Assembly: GCF_900215145.1 (NCBI RefSeq)
Contig: NZ_OBDO01000015.1
Span: 18,100-82,099 of the forward strand
DNA: 64,000 nt
Source of the DNA: Geodermatophilus sabuli
GTDB taxonomy: Bacteria > Actinomycetota > Actinomycetes > Mycobacteriales > Geodermatophilaceae
Reading direction: 5' to 3'
A program made the translations under genes and the position numbers. The notes beneath the pieces are model-generated. The model did not search any database. It saw only the letters and a program-made list of their open reading frames with translations, and had not been told where the DNA came from. Of this stretch, positions 16,978 through 24,740 are shown one piece after another (the first letter of the stretch is position 1; the number at the start of each line of letters is the position of its first letter).

Positions 16978-17021
16978 GACGGCGCGCCGCCCGGGACCCC
17001 TCGTCCGGGCGGCGCGCCGTC
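16978..17021 (+). terminator. Long G/C hairpin terminator after the MHS transporter
   Basis: A perfect 17-bp stem (16978-16994 with 17005-17021; arms begin GACGGCGCGCC) around a 10-nt loop, 19 bp after the transporter stop. It separates the transporter from the two-component system. Confidence 0.75.
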
Positions 17022-17134
17022 GTCGTCCCGGTTCCCCCGTCTGGGGAAGCGGGTTCGGACCGCCGGCCGCCGGGGGTAGCGTGCGGGAGGGCCACCCCCG
17101 GCAGGGGGCCGGTGGCCGAGGGCGGGACGAGGCA

Positions 17135-18709
17135 GTGGTGCGCAGCGAGGTGGCGGCCCCGGCCGGCGCGGTGTGGCCGGTGGGCTCGGGGGAGGACCCG
17201 GTGCTCCGCGCGCTCGTGGAGGTCTCCGCCGACGGGCTGACGCTGGTCGACGACGCCGGCCGGCTGCTCGGGCTCAACGCCGCCGCCGCGCACATCCTGG
17301 GCCGCCCCGCGACCGAGCTGGTCGGGACGGCGACGCCCTTCGACCCCACCGCCGGCGACCCGGACGCGCCGGACCTGCGGACGGCGAGCTGGCCGGTGCC
17401 CGGCGGCAGCCGCCGGGAGCTGGAGTACCGGGTGCTGCCGGTGGGCCCCGGCCGCTGGGCGGTGTGGTTCAGCGACGTCACCGACACCGTGCGCCAGCAG
17501 GAGCGGCTGACCGCGATCACCCGGGCGGCGGCCAGCGTGGCCGACGCCTACTCCCTGCGGGCCACCCTGGACGCCGTCGCCCGCGAGATCGCGATGACCG
17601 CCTCGATCGCCGCCGTCCAGATCCTCGCCCTCGACGATCCCCGCGACGACCTCCAGCTGCTGGGCATGGCCGGTTTCGGGGACGCCGTCGACTTCGCCGA
17701 GAAGCACGCCGCCTGCCGGCGACTGGGCGCTCGCGTGCTGTTCATGGAGGCGCTCGAGAACCGGCAGCCGGTCGTCAGCCTGCACCGCAAGCCGCAGATC
17801 ATGGCCGATCCGCTGTGGGCGCCGCTGCACGAGATCATGGACGTCCCGGACTGGGACAGCTTCGTCTCGATGCCGCTGGTGGTGCGCGGGCGGGCGCTGG
17901 GCATCATCAACGCCTACTACTCGCCGGGGGAGGACCCGGGACCCAGCTCCCTGGCGTTCCTCGAGGCGATGGCCGACTCCGCCGCGGTGGCCATCGAGAC
18001 CGCGGCGCTGCTCGCCCAGACCCGCTCCCGCGCGCAGAGCGACGAGCGCCGCAGGCTGGCGCGGGACCTGCACGACTCGGTGGTCCAGCAGGTGTTCTCC
18101 ATGCGCATGCAGGCCGAGGCGCTGCGCGCCCACCTCGACACGGCGGCGGTCGACCGGGCCACGGTGCGCAGCGCGGCCGAGGAGCTCGCCGAGCTGTCGG
18201 CCAGCGCCCTGGCCGACCTGCGCGGCCTGGTCTTCGAGCTGCGACCGCTGGACCTCGCGGAGAACGGCCTGGTGGAGGCGGTCCGCGCGCACGCGGCCGG
18301 CGTCGAGGCGCGCACCGGGCTGGCGGTCGAGGTGGACGCCCCGGACGGGCTGGAGGTCGACGTGGGCGTCGACGTCCAGGAGGACCTCTACCGCATCGTC
18401 CAGGAGGCACTGCACAACGTGGTCAAGCACGCCCGCGCCACCGAGGCCGAGATCCGCGTCGGCGCGTCGGCCGAGGGCGGCGCGCTCGTCGTCGAGGTGA
18501 CCGACAACGGCTGCGGTGGCACCCCCGACGCCGCGCCGGCCCCGCCGCAGACCGGCAACCGCCCGCGCACCAGCCTGGGCCTGGTGTCGATGCGGGAGCG
18601 CGCCGAGCGCTGGGGCGGGTCGCTGTCGGCCGGGCCGCGCCCCCTCGGCGGCTGGCGCGTCCGGGTCACGCTGCCGGTGCCGGGCAGCCGGGTGGGGGCG
18701 GCGCGATGA
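17135..18709 (+). CDS. NarL-type sensor histidine kinase (PAS-GAF-HisKA_3)
   Basis: 524 residues, no membrane helix, so a cytosolic sensor. A PAS-like N-terminal domain (VEVSADGLTLVDDAGRLLGLN, about 25-130), a GAF domain (about 140-300; VSMPLVVRGRALGIINAYY), then the HisKA_3 phosphoacceptor RRRLARDLHDSVVQQVFSM near residue 313 and an HATPase_c domain (QEALHNVVKHA N-box, VTDNGCGG G1 box, GLVSMRERAERWGG). Start: tandem GTG after a GACGAGG site. Overlaps the response regulator gene (ATGA). Signal unknown; position amid aromatic-catabolism genes suggests it senses an aromatic or its redox state. Confidence 0.9.
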   Translation: MVRSEVAAPAGAVWPVGSGEDPVLRALVEVSADGLTLVDDAGRLLGLNAAAAHILGRPATELVGTATPFDPTAGDPDAPDLRTASWPVPGGSRRELEYRVLPVGPGRWAVWFSDVTDTVRQQERLTAITRAAASVADAYSLRATLDAVAREIAMTASIAAVQILALDDPRDDLQLLGMAGFGDAVDFAEKHAACRRLGARVLFMEALENRQPVVSLHRKPQIMADPLWAPLHEIMDVPDWDSFVSMPLVVRGRALGIINAYYSPGEDPGPSSLAFLEAMADSAAVAIETAALLAQTRSRAQSDERRRLARDLHDSVVQQVFSMRMQAEALRAHLDTAAVDRATVRSAAEELAELSASALADLRGLVFELRPLDLAENGLVEAVRAHAAGVEARTGLAVEVDAPDGLEVDVGVDVQEDLYRIVQEALHNVVKHARATEAEIRVGASAEGGALVVEVTDNGCGGTPDAAPAPPQTGNRPRTSLGLVSMRERAERWGGSLSAGPRPLGGWRVRVTLPVPGSRVGAAR

Positions 18710-19383
18710 GCGGTGGACCGGACACCGGGGTGATCGGCGTCCTGCTGGTCGACGACCACGCGATCGTCCGCCGCGGGGTGCAGGCCTACGTGGCCAGCGT
18801 GCCCACGCTGCGCGTCCTCGGCGAGGCGGCCGACGGCCAGCAGGCGGTGGAGCTGCTGCACCAGTGGCAGACCACCGGCGAGCCCCTGCCCGACGTCGTC
18901 CTCATGGACCTGCAGATGCCGCGCATGGACGGCGTGGCCGCCACCGCGGCGATCGCCCGCGCCCACCCCGGCGTCAAGGTCGTCATCCTGACCAGTTTCG
19001 GCGAGGTGGAGCGGGTGCACGCCGCCCTCGCCGCCGGGGCCGCGGGCTACGTGCTCAAGGACGCCGACCCCGCGGAGGTGGCGACGGCGATCACCGCGGC
19101 CGCCGCCGGCGAGGTGCACCTGGACTCCGCCGTCGCCCGGCAGCTGGCCCGCCGCATGGCCGCCCCGCAGGCCGGGCTCACCTCGCTCACCAGCCGGGAA
19201 CGGGAGATCCTCGCGCTGGTCGCCCAGGGACACTCCAACCGCGACATCGCCGACCGGCTGGTCATCAGCGAGCGCACCGCCCGCACCCACGTGAGCAACG
19301 TGCTGAGCAAGCTGCAGCTGTCCAGCCGCACCCAGGCCGCGCTGCTGGCGATCCGCGAGGGGCTCATCTCGCCACCGGCGTGA
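18706..19383 (+). CDS. NarL/LuxR-type response regulator
   Basis: 225 residues. Receiver domain with phosphoacceptor Asp near residue 68 (VVLMDLQMPRMDG), conserved Thr and Lys in VVILTSFG and GYVLKDA; C-terminal LuxR-type helix-turn-helix (LTSREREILALVAQGHSNRDIADRLVISERTARTHVSNVLSKL). Translationally coupled to the kinase (4-bp overlap), so partner of the upstream sensor. Likely controls neighbouring catabolic promoters; the ATGACGTAG elements at 15474 and 19430 are candidate sites, not proven. Confidence 0.93.
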   Translation: MSGGPDTGVIGVLLVDDHAIVRRGVQAYVASVPTLRVLGEAADGQQAVELLHQWQTTGEPLPDVVLMDLQMPRMDGVAATAAIARAHPGVKVVILTSFGEVERVHAALAAGAAGYVLKDADPAEVATAITAAAAGEVHLDSAVARQLARRMAAPQAGLTSLTSREREILALVAQGHSNRDIADRLVISERTARTHVSNVLSKLQLSSRTQAALLAIREGLISPPA

Positions 19384-19612
19384 CCTGCGCGGATGCCGTC
19401 GACGCGCCGCGAGACGAGGCGTAGGACACATGACGTAGCCGCAGCACGCTCAGTCGGTCGGACCGAAGCTGTCATCGGGCCGATCCGCCGCGGACCGGCG
19501 ATCCTTACCGTCGATGTGTGTGCGGTCACCCCCAGGGTCGCGCCGTCGGGGTGCCCGCCCCGGGGTTCGACCGCCGACCGTCCCGTCCCGCGCCGCACCT
19601 GGAGAAGGCCTG
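19384..19612 (+). promoter_or_regulatory. Upstream region of the protocatechuate-type cluster
   Basis: About 230 bp without an obvious protein gene. It has an ATGACGTAG element at 19430-19438, the same 9-mer as in front of the MHS transporter at 15474. A ribosome site (GGAGAAGG) at its right end serves the short ORF at 19613. No clear -35/-10 pair could be assigned. Confidence 0.35.
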
Positions 19613-19699
19613 ATGACCCGAAGCTCCACGTCCCGCTCCGTGCCGCCGGCCGCGGCCTCCCAGCGCGCCTTCCCGACGGTGGGGTACCAGCGGTGGTGA
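19613..19699 (+). CDS. Short leader ORF (28 aa) coupled to RraA-like gene
   Basis: ATG with a strong ribosome site (GGAGAAGG) opens a 28-codon frame, beginning MTRSSTSRSVPPAAASQ and ending FPTVGYQRW. Its TGA overlaps the next start as GTGA, so translation would re-initiate on the RraA-like gene, whose own ribosome site is weak. It resembles a coupling or sensing leader, or a genuine small protein. It does not share the cysteine-type motif of the leaders at 24.7-39.1 kb. No family recognised. Confidence 0.5.
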   Translation: MTRSSTSRSVPPAAASQRAFPTVGYQRW

Positions 19700-20394
19700 G
19701 CCGGCACGTCATCGTCCGCACCACCCGGCGCCCCGACGCCGACGCCGTCGCCGTGCTCGCGAAGGCGGGCGTGGCCACCGCGCACGAGGCGATGGGCCGC
19801 CGCGGCCTGACCCACCCGGTGCTGCGGCCCATCTACCCGGGCGCGCGGATCGCCGGCCGGGCGGTCACGGTGCTCAGCCAGCCCGGCGACAACCTGATGA
19901 TCCACGCCTGCATCGAGCAGTGCGGCCCCGGCGACGTCCTCGTCGTCACCACCACCTCGCCGTCCACCGACGGCATGTTCGGCGAGCTGTTCGCCACCCA
20001 GCTGGCCACGCGCGGCGTGCAGGGCCTGGTCATGGACGCCGGCGTCCGTGACGTCGCCGACCTGACCGCGATGGGCTTCCCGGCCTGGTCGCGGGCGGTG
20101 TCGGCGCAGGGCACGGTCAAGGCCAGCCCCGGCTCGGTCAACGTGCCCGTCGTCATCGCCGGCGCGTACTGCCGGCCCGGCGACGTCGTGGTCGCCGACG
20201 ACGACGGCGTGCTCATCGTGCCGCTCGAGGACGCCCCCGCCGTCGCCGAGGCCTCGGTCACGCGCGAGCAGAACGAGCAGGCCAAGCGCGAGCGGTTCCA
20301 GGCCGGGGTGCTGGGCCTGGACGTCTACGACATGCGCCCCACCCTGGAGCGGCTCGGCGTCACCTACGTCGACGAGTCGCCCGATCCCGCCTGA
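19696..20394 (+). CDS. RraA-like aldolase (4-carboxy-4-hydroxy-2-oxoadipate aldolase type)
   Basis: 232 residues. The RraA/HMG-CHA aldolase fold is indicated by GDVLVVTTTSPSTDGMFGELFATQLATRGVQGLVMDAGVRDVADL; the G-x-V-x-D-A-G-x-R-D motif supplies the metal and substrate Asp/Arg. In protocatechuate 4,5-cleavage the LigK/GalC member splits CHA into pyruvate and oxaloacetate, which fits the LigA/LigB genes 2.3-3.4 kb downstream. The alternative, a pure RNase E inhibitor, is unlikely in this context. Start is one of two tandem GTG codons (19693 or 19696); 19696 is preferred because of the GTGA overlap with the leader. Confidence 0.8.
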   Translation: MSRHVIVRTTRRPDADAVAVLAKAGVATAHEAMGRRGLTHPVLRPIYPGARIAGRAVTVLSQPGDNLMIHACIEQCGPGDVLVVTTTSPSTDGMFGELFATQLATRGVQGLVMDAGVRDVADLTAMGFPAWSRAVSAQGTVKASPGSVNVPVVIAGAYCRPGDVVVADDDGVLIVPLEDAPAVAEASVTREQNEQAKRERFQAGVLGLDVYDMRPTLERLGVTYVDESPDPA

Positions 20395-20431
20395 ACCCCC
20401 CGACCCACCCTCTCGAGTCAAGGAGACCGCG

Positions 20432-21532
20432 ATGGCAGCCAACCCCATCGTCATGAACGGCTGGTACATCGGCGCCTGGTCCGACGAGGTCAGCCGCACG
20501 CTGATGCAGCGCTGGATCTGCGGCCGCCCGGTGTGCTTCTACCGGCTGTCCGACGGCAGCGTGAACGCGATCGAGGACCGCTGCCCGCACCGCCGCTACC
20601 CGCTGTCGCTGGGCCAGCTCGACGGCGACGTCATCACCTGCAACTACCACGGCTACAAGATCGACGGCTCCGGCACCTGCGTCGGCGTCGCCGAGCAGCC
20701 GGACATGCCCAAGGGCGCGACCGTGCACCGCTTCCCGGTCGTCGAGCGCTACGGCATCGTCTGGATCTGGCCCGGTGACGCGGACAAGGCGGACCCCGAC
20801 GACATCCCGGACGTCTCCTGGCTCGAGGACCCGAACTGGACCCACGTGCACGGGTCGGTCGGGCTGAAGGGCCGCCAGGTCCTGCTCGTGGAGAACCTGC
20901 TCGACCTGACCCACGAGACGTTCCTGCACCCGTCCTCGATCGGCAACGCCGCGGTCGCCGCCACCCCGATCGACGTGATCGGCGAGGGCAACAAGGTGTC
21001 CTTCGTCCGGCACATGATCGACATCGAGGCCCCGCCGTTCTACCGGTCCTCGATGGGCGTGACCACGAACATCGACCGCTGGCAGGACGGCGACTTCTAC
21101 GCGCCGGGGATCTTCATCCTCAACATCCGGATCGCCCCGACCGGCACCGAGGAGCCCGAGGGCTTCCACATGAAGGTCATCTACGGCATGACGCCGGAGA
21201 CCGACACCACCACGCACGACTTCTTCGCCCTGGGCCGGGACTACAAGATCGACGACCAGGAGCTGTCGGACTTCCAGCTCAAGCAGCAGCTCGCCGTCAT
21301 GAAGGAGGACGTCGACGCGCTGGAGATCCAGGAGAAGATGGTCGCCACCGACCCGGGGATGATCGAGTCCTCGATCCGCTCCGACGTCGCCGGCATCCGC
21401 GGCCGCCGCCTGCTGGAGAAGATGGCCAAGGCCGAGGCCGCCGCCCGCGGCGAGGCCCCGGCCCGCCCGGCGCGCCCGGCCCGTCCCGCGGCCGCCGCGC
21501 CCGCCGCCCCGCAGCCGGCGGGCCAGGCGTGA
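20432..21532 (+). CDS. Rieske non-heme iron oxygenase, alpha subunit (VanA-like)
   Basis: 366 residues. N-terminal Rieske [2Fe-2S] domain with CPHRRYPLSLG...CNYHGYKIDGSG ligands (residues about 52-75), and a catalytic domain with the 2-His-1-carboxylate site in ENLLDLTHETFLHPSSIG. Closest by pattern to vanillate O-demethylase oxygenases and related aryl demethylases, which yield a phenol and formaldehyde. A C-terminal tail of about 35 residues rich in Ala and Pro (PARPARPARPAAAAPAAP) is unusual and looks disordered. No ferredoxin reductase (VanB) gene is in the window, so electrons must come from elsewhere. Stop overlaps the next gene (GTGA). Confidence 0.85.
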   Translation: MAANPIVMNGWYIGAWSDEVSRTLMQRWICGRPVCFYRLSDGSVNAIEDRCPHRRYPLSLGQLDGDVITCNYHGYKIDGSGTCVGVAEQPDMPKGATVHRFPVVERYGIVWIWPGDADKADPDDIPDVSWLEDPNWTHVHGSVGLKGRQVLLVENLLDLTHETFLHPSSIGNAAVAATPIDVIGEGNKVSFVRHMIDIEAPPFYRSSMGVTTNIDRWQDGDFYAPGIFILNIRIAPTGTEEPEGFHMKVIYGMTPETDTTTHDFFALGRDYKIDDQELSDFQLKQQLAVMKEDVDALEIQEKMVATDPGMIESSIRSDVAGIRGRRLLEKMAKAEAAARGEAPARPARPARPAAAAPAAPQPAGQA

Positions 21533-22233
21533 CGACCTTCGTCCTGGTCCACGGGGCCTGGCACGGGGGCTGGTGCTGGGACCGCGTGGCCCCGCTGCTG
21601 CGCGCGGCCGGTCACGAGGTCCACGCGCCGACGCTGACCGGGCTGTCCGAGCGCGCCCACCTGCTCTCCCCGCTGGTGGGGCTGGACACCCACGTCGAGG
21701 ACGTCGTCCGGCTGATCGACACCTTCGCCCTGCGCGACGTGGTCCTGGTCGGGCACAGCTACGCCGGCCAGGTCGTCACCGCGGTCGCCGACCGGCGGCC
21801 CGACGCGATCGCCAGGCGCGTGTACCTGGACGCCTTCGTCGGCTCTGACGGCGAGGCCGCCCGCGACCTGCTGCCCGAGCAGGTCGAGCACCACTGGGCG
21901 GAGTCCGCGGCCGAGCAGGGCTTCGGCTGGCTGGTGCCGGTCCGCAAGCTCTCGGTGCTCGGCGTGACCGAGCAGGCCGACGTCGACTGGCTGACACCGA
22001 AGCTCACCCCGCACCCGTGGAAGACCTACCTCGACCGGCTCGACCTCACCGGCGCCGTCGACGCGGTGCCGGCCGCGTTCGTCGAGTGCGTGACCTGGAT
22101 GCGCGTGTTCCAGGCCCAGGCCGAGCGGGCCCGGGAGCGGGGTTGGCCGGTGCACGAACTGGACACCGGTCACGAGGCGATGGTCACCGCCCCCAAGGCG
22201 CTGGCCGACGCCCTGCTCGAGCTCGCCCGCTGA
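21529..22233 (+). CDS. Alpha/beta hydrolase (EstA/MES-like esterase)
   Basis: 234 residues. N-terminal FVLVHGAWHGGWCWDRVAPLLRAAGHEVHAP, nucleophile elbow GHSYAGQ and C-terminal catalytic His in DTGHEAMV define the small esterase family seen in plant methylesterases and bacterial EstA. GTG start overlaps the Rieske gene stop. In the cluster it could hydrolyse an aromatic methyl ester or a ring-cleavage lactone; not decidable from sequence. Confidence 0.85.
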   Translation: MTTFVLVHGAWHGGWCWDRVAPLLRAAGHEVHAPTLTGLSERAHLLSPLVGLDTHVEDVVRLIDTFALRDVVLVGHSYAGQVVTAVADRRPDAIARRVYLDAFVGSDGEAARDLLPEQVEHHWAESAAEQGFGWLVPVRKLSVLGVTEQADVDWLTPKLTPHPWKTYLDRLDLTGAVDAVPAAFVECVTWMRVFQAQAERARERGWPVHELDTGHEAMVTAPKALADALLELAR

Positions 22234-22271
22234 GCCGTCCCGACCACCCCCGACAGATCCAGGAGACCACC

Positions 22272-22547
22272 GTGGAGTTCCTCGTCCGCGCCGAGAACCG
22301 CCTGCCCCCGGAGACCCCGGCCGAGCGGCGGGAGGAGCTGCGCTCCGGTGAGCGGGCCCGCGCCATGGAGCTGCGGGAGGCGGGCATCCTCAAGCGACTG
22401 TGGCGGGTGCCCGGCCGCACCGGGTGGATCGGGCTGTTCGAGGCGCCCGACCCGGCCGCCCTGCACGACGCGCTGGTGTCCCTGCCCATGTCGCCGTGGC
22501 TCGACGTGCACGTCGAGGCGCTGGCCCAGCACCCCCAGGAGCGCTGA
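22272..22547 (+). CDS. Muconolactone isomerase-like small protein
   Basis: 91 residues beginning VEFLVRAENRLPPETP, with RARAMELREAGILKRLWRVPGRTGWIGLFEAPDPAALHDALVSLPMSPWLDVHVEAL. This is the ferredoxin-like fold pattern of muconolactone delta-isomerase (MIase) family proteins. GTG start after AGGAGA. In a meta-cleavage cluster a true muconolactone step is not expected, so it may isomerise another lactone or tautomer. Stop overlaps the next start (TGATG). Confidence 0.7.
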   Translation: MEFLVRAENRLPPETPAERREELRSGERARAMELREAGILKRLWRVPGRTGWIGLFEAPDPAALHDALVSLPMSPWLDVHVEALAQHPQER

Positions 22548-22741
22548 TGACCACGTCCACCGGGCGGCAGCTGCGCATCACCTTCCGCCAGTACGACGGT
22601 GAGATGCTCGGCACCTGCTGGTGCGGCCTCACCCGGGAGAGCCCGTACCCGCGGCTGCTGTGGGAGTGGCTGGACGACCACGAGCACCGGTCGCCGGAGG
22701 GCGCCGGTGCGGACAACGGGAGGACCTCTGATGAGCACTGA
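22547..22741 (+). CDS. Small protein of unknown function in the LigAB operon
   Basis: 64 residues (RQLRITFRQYDGEMLGTCWC, then GLTRESPYPRLLWEWLDDHE). Begins at a TGATG overlap with the preceding gene and ends 11 bp inside ligA, so it is embedded in a translationally coupled chain, which supports its being real. A CWC pair and many aromatic residues are the only notable features. No family recognised. Confidence 0.6.
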   Translation: MTTSTGRQLRITFRQYDGEMLGTCWCGLTRESPYPRLLWEWLDDHEHRSPEGAGADNGRTSDEH

Positions 22742-23096
22742 CACCCCCAGCAGGTTCGACCTGCCGGGGACGCCGGTCTTCGACGGTCAGACCAGCCGGC
22801 GCGGGCTGCGGATGAACAAGTTGTTCATGAGCCTGCGCTCGGCGGAGAACCGGGAGCGGTTCCTCGCCGACGAGGCGGCCTACTGCGACGAGTTCCGGCT
22901 CTCGCCGGAGCAGAAGCAGGCCGTCCTCGACCGGGACTGGCAGGCGATGATCGACCTGGGCGGCAGCATCTTCTACGTCTACAAGCTGGCGATGATGGAC
23001 GGCCGGTCGATGCAGTACCTGGGTGGTGTCTTCAGCGGCATGACCGAGGAGGAGTTCGTGGCGGCGATGAGGGCGGGAGGACGGCGCAATGGCTGA
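22731..23096 (+). CDS. ligA: Protocatechuate 4,5-dioxygenase alpha subunit-like (LigA)
   Basis: 121 residues, the usual LigA size. The helical pattern MNKLFMSLRSAENRERFLADEAAYCDEFRLSPEQKQAVLDRDW matches the small subunit that caps the LigB active site in extradiol ring cleavage. ATG after a GGGAGG site; overlaps ligB by 8 bp, which is typical for obligate partners. A gallate or related catechol dioxygenase is an alternative substrate assignment. Confidence 0.85.
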   Translation: MSTDTPSRFDLPGTPVFDGQTSRRGLRMNKLFMSLRSAENRERFLADEAAYCDEFRLSPEQKQAVLDRDWQAMIDLGGSIFYVYKLAMMDGRSMQYLGGVFSGMTEEEFVAAMRAGGRRNG

Positions 23097-23946
23097 GGTG
23101 ATCTGGGGCCTGGCGACCTCGCACGTCCCGTCGATCGGGGCGGCGATGGACCGCGGCAAGACCGAGGACCCGAACTGGAAGGGCCTGTTCGACGGCTACG
23201 CCCCGGCGCGGGCGTGGCTGGCCGAGCACCGGCCCGACGTGGCGATCGTGGTCTACAACGACCACGCCAACGGCATCGACCTCGACGTCATCCCGACCTT
23301 CGGTATCGGCACCGCCGAGCGGTACGAGGTGGCCGACGAGGGCTTCGGCAAGCGTCCGGTGCCCGACGTCGTCGGTGACCCGGACCTGTCGCTGCACCTG
23401 CTCGAGAGCCTGGTGGACGACGGCTTCGACCTGACCGTCTTCCAGGAGCTGGACGTCGACCACGGGTTCACCGTGCCGCTGTCGGTCTGGACGCCGGACC
23501 CGGGCGAGTCGTGGCCCTGCCCGGTGATCCCGTTCCTGGTCAACGTCATCCAGTACCCGCAGCCCACGGCGGCCCGGTGCTACGCGCTGGGCCAGGCCCT
23601 CGGGCGGGCGATCGCCAGCTACCCGAAGGACGTCAAGGTCGCGATCCTCGGCACCGGGGGCATGTCCCACCAGCTGGCCGGGGCGCGCGCGGGGTACATC
23701 AACCCCGAGTTCGACCACATGTTCCTCGAGGCCATCGAGAAGGACCCGGCGAAGCTGACGACACTCTCCCGCGAGGACTACATCCGCGAGGCCGGCTCCG
23801 AGGGCATCGAGATGATCATGTGGCTGATCATGCGCGGCGCCCTGAACGACGAGGTGACCAAGGTGCACTCGCACTACTTCGTGCCGGCGTCGAACACCGC
23901 GGCCGCGATCGCGCTGTTCGACAACCGGGTGCCGCAGCCGGCCTGA
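23089..23946 (+). CDS. ligB: Protocatechuate 4,5-dioxygenase beta subunit-like (LigB)
   Basis: 285 residues of the class III extradiol dioxygenase family. Fe(II) ligands are visible: His12 (LATSHVPSIG), His59 (VYNDHANGIDLD) and the Glu in GSEGIEMIMWLIM; the catalytic His lies in GTGGMSHQLAG. It would open protocatechuate between C4 and C5 with LigA. Downstream steps LigC, LigI and LigJ are not in the window; an RraA/LigK-like aldolase is. Followed by a strong terminator. Confidence 0.9.
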   Translation: MAEVIWGLATSHVPSIGAAMDRGKTEDPNWKGLFDGYAPARAWLAEHRPDVAIVVYNDHANGIDLDVIPTFGIGTAERYEVADEGFGKRPVPDVVGDPDLSLHLLESLVDDGFDLTVFQELDVDHGFTVPLSVWTPDPGESWPCPVIPFLVNVIQYPQPTAARCYALGQALGRAIASYPKDVKVAILGTGGMSHQLAGARAGYINPEFDHMFLEAIEKDPAKLTTLSREDYIREAGSEGIEMIMWLIMRGALNDEVTKVHSHYFVPASNTAAAIALFDNRVPQPA

Positions 23947-24020
23947 GAACGGACCCCCCGAAGGACCCCGTCCCCCTCCCGCCTCGCAAGCTCGGCGCGA
24001 GCCTCTGGACGGGGCCGCCG

Positions 24021-24059
24021 ACGGGCCGTGTTCCCCCTGCCCGGGGGAGCACGGCCCGT
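24021..24059. terminator. Bidirectional terminator between ligB and cysteine dioxygenase
   Basis: 17-bp stem (24021-24037 with 24043-24059, one G-U pair; arms begin ACGGGCCGTG) and a 5-nt loop, between convergent genes. Confidence 0.75.
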
Positions 24060-24078
24060 TCGTCGTCTCAGCGGGCGC

Positions 24079-24615
24079 TCACCAGTCGACGCCGGCCCGC
24101 TCCGTACCGGTGCGGATCAGGCCGCCCCGGTCGACCCGGTAGGTGTTCATGACGGTCAGCCGTGGGGTGTAGACGTGCACGCTGACCGCCGCCCCGGTGC
24201 CGGTGTTGGACACCCGGTGCACGTGGTGCGCGCCGAACGGGCGCACCCGGCCGGCCGTGAGCCGGGTGGCGTCCGGCAGCGCCCCCACCTCCTCGTCCAG
24301 GGCGCCGCGGACGACGGCGAAGGCGCCCGCGGAGCCGCCGTGGTCGTGCAGGCCGGTGCCCTGGCCGGGCAGCCAGGACAGCAGCCACACCTGGGCGTCG
24401 GCCAGCTCGGGGTGCAGGGCCAGGTCGAGGGCGTCGGCGGCCAGCGCGGGGTCGAGCAGGTGCGTCCACCGGCTCTCGGGCCGGTACTCCACCAGGGCCG
24501 ACCAGCGGGGCTCGGCGGCGGCGAGGGCCGCGGCGAGCGCAGCGGCCCCGGTTCGGCGGCGGGTCGGGTCGCCGGCCGTCGCGCGGCGGGCAGGGGACAG
24601 CAGGGAACGGGTCAT
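24079..24615 (-). CDS. Cysteine dioxygenase type I
   Basis: 178 residues of the cupin superfamily. Iron His residues are in LHDHGGSAGAFAVVRGALDEE and the third in HHVHRVSNTGTGAAVSVHVYTPRL; the following MNTYRV carries the conserved Tyr region. Converts cysteine to cysteine sulfinate with O2. It lies last in a leftward group after an SsuD-like monooxygenase and FMN reductase, but has its own short leader gene (24656-24739) with a cysteine-type motif, so it is probably tuned separately by a sulfur amino acid. Confidence 0.88.
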   Translation of the reverse strand: MTRSLLSPARRATAGDPTRRRTGAAALAAALAAAEPRWSALVEYRPESRWTHLLDPALAADALDLALHPELADAQVWLLSWLPGQGTGLHDHGGSAGAFAVVRGALDEEVGALPDATRLTAGRVRPFGAHHVHRVSNTGTGAAVSVHVYTPRLTVMNTYRVDRGGLIRTGTERAGVDW

Positions 24616-24655
24616 GACGGGTCCTTCGGGGGGAGTTCCGGGGTGGGCGCGGGGG

Positions 24656-24739
24656 TCAGCGCCGGCGACATCGCGCGCTGGACACGCGCAGCAGGTCCAC
24701 GGCGACGCGGCGGGTCAACCCGGACCGGGTGTGCGGCAC
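24656..24739 (-). CDS. Leader peptide A (27 aa, VDLLRVSSARC motif)
   Basis: GTG-started frame of 27 codons ending RRVAVDLLRVSSARCRRR, located between the FMN reductase stop and the cysteine dioxygenase start (40 bp downstream). It shares V-D-L-x-R-x-x-S-A-x-C with three other short ORFs in this window (26415, 38726, 39074), all in front of sulfur-related genes. Inferred to act as a cis leader, with ribosome behaviour at the Arg/Cys codons governing downstream expression. Confidence 0.7.
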   Translation of the reverse strand: MPHTRSGLTRRVAVDLLRVSSARCRRR

Positions 24740-24740
24740 G

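Noticed and set aside
24068..24469. Second frame overlapping cysteine dioxygenase
   Set aside because: Arg/Pro-rich shadow; the cupin motifs are in the 24079-24615 frame.
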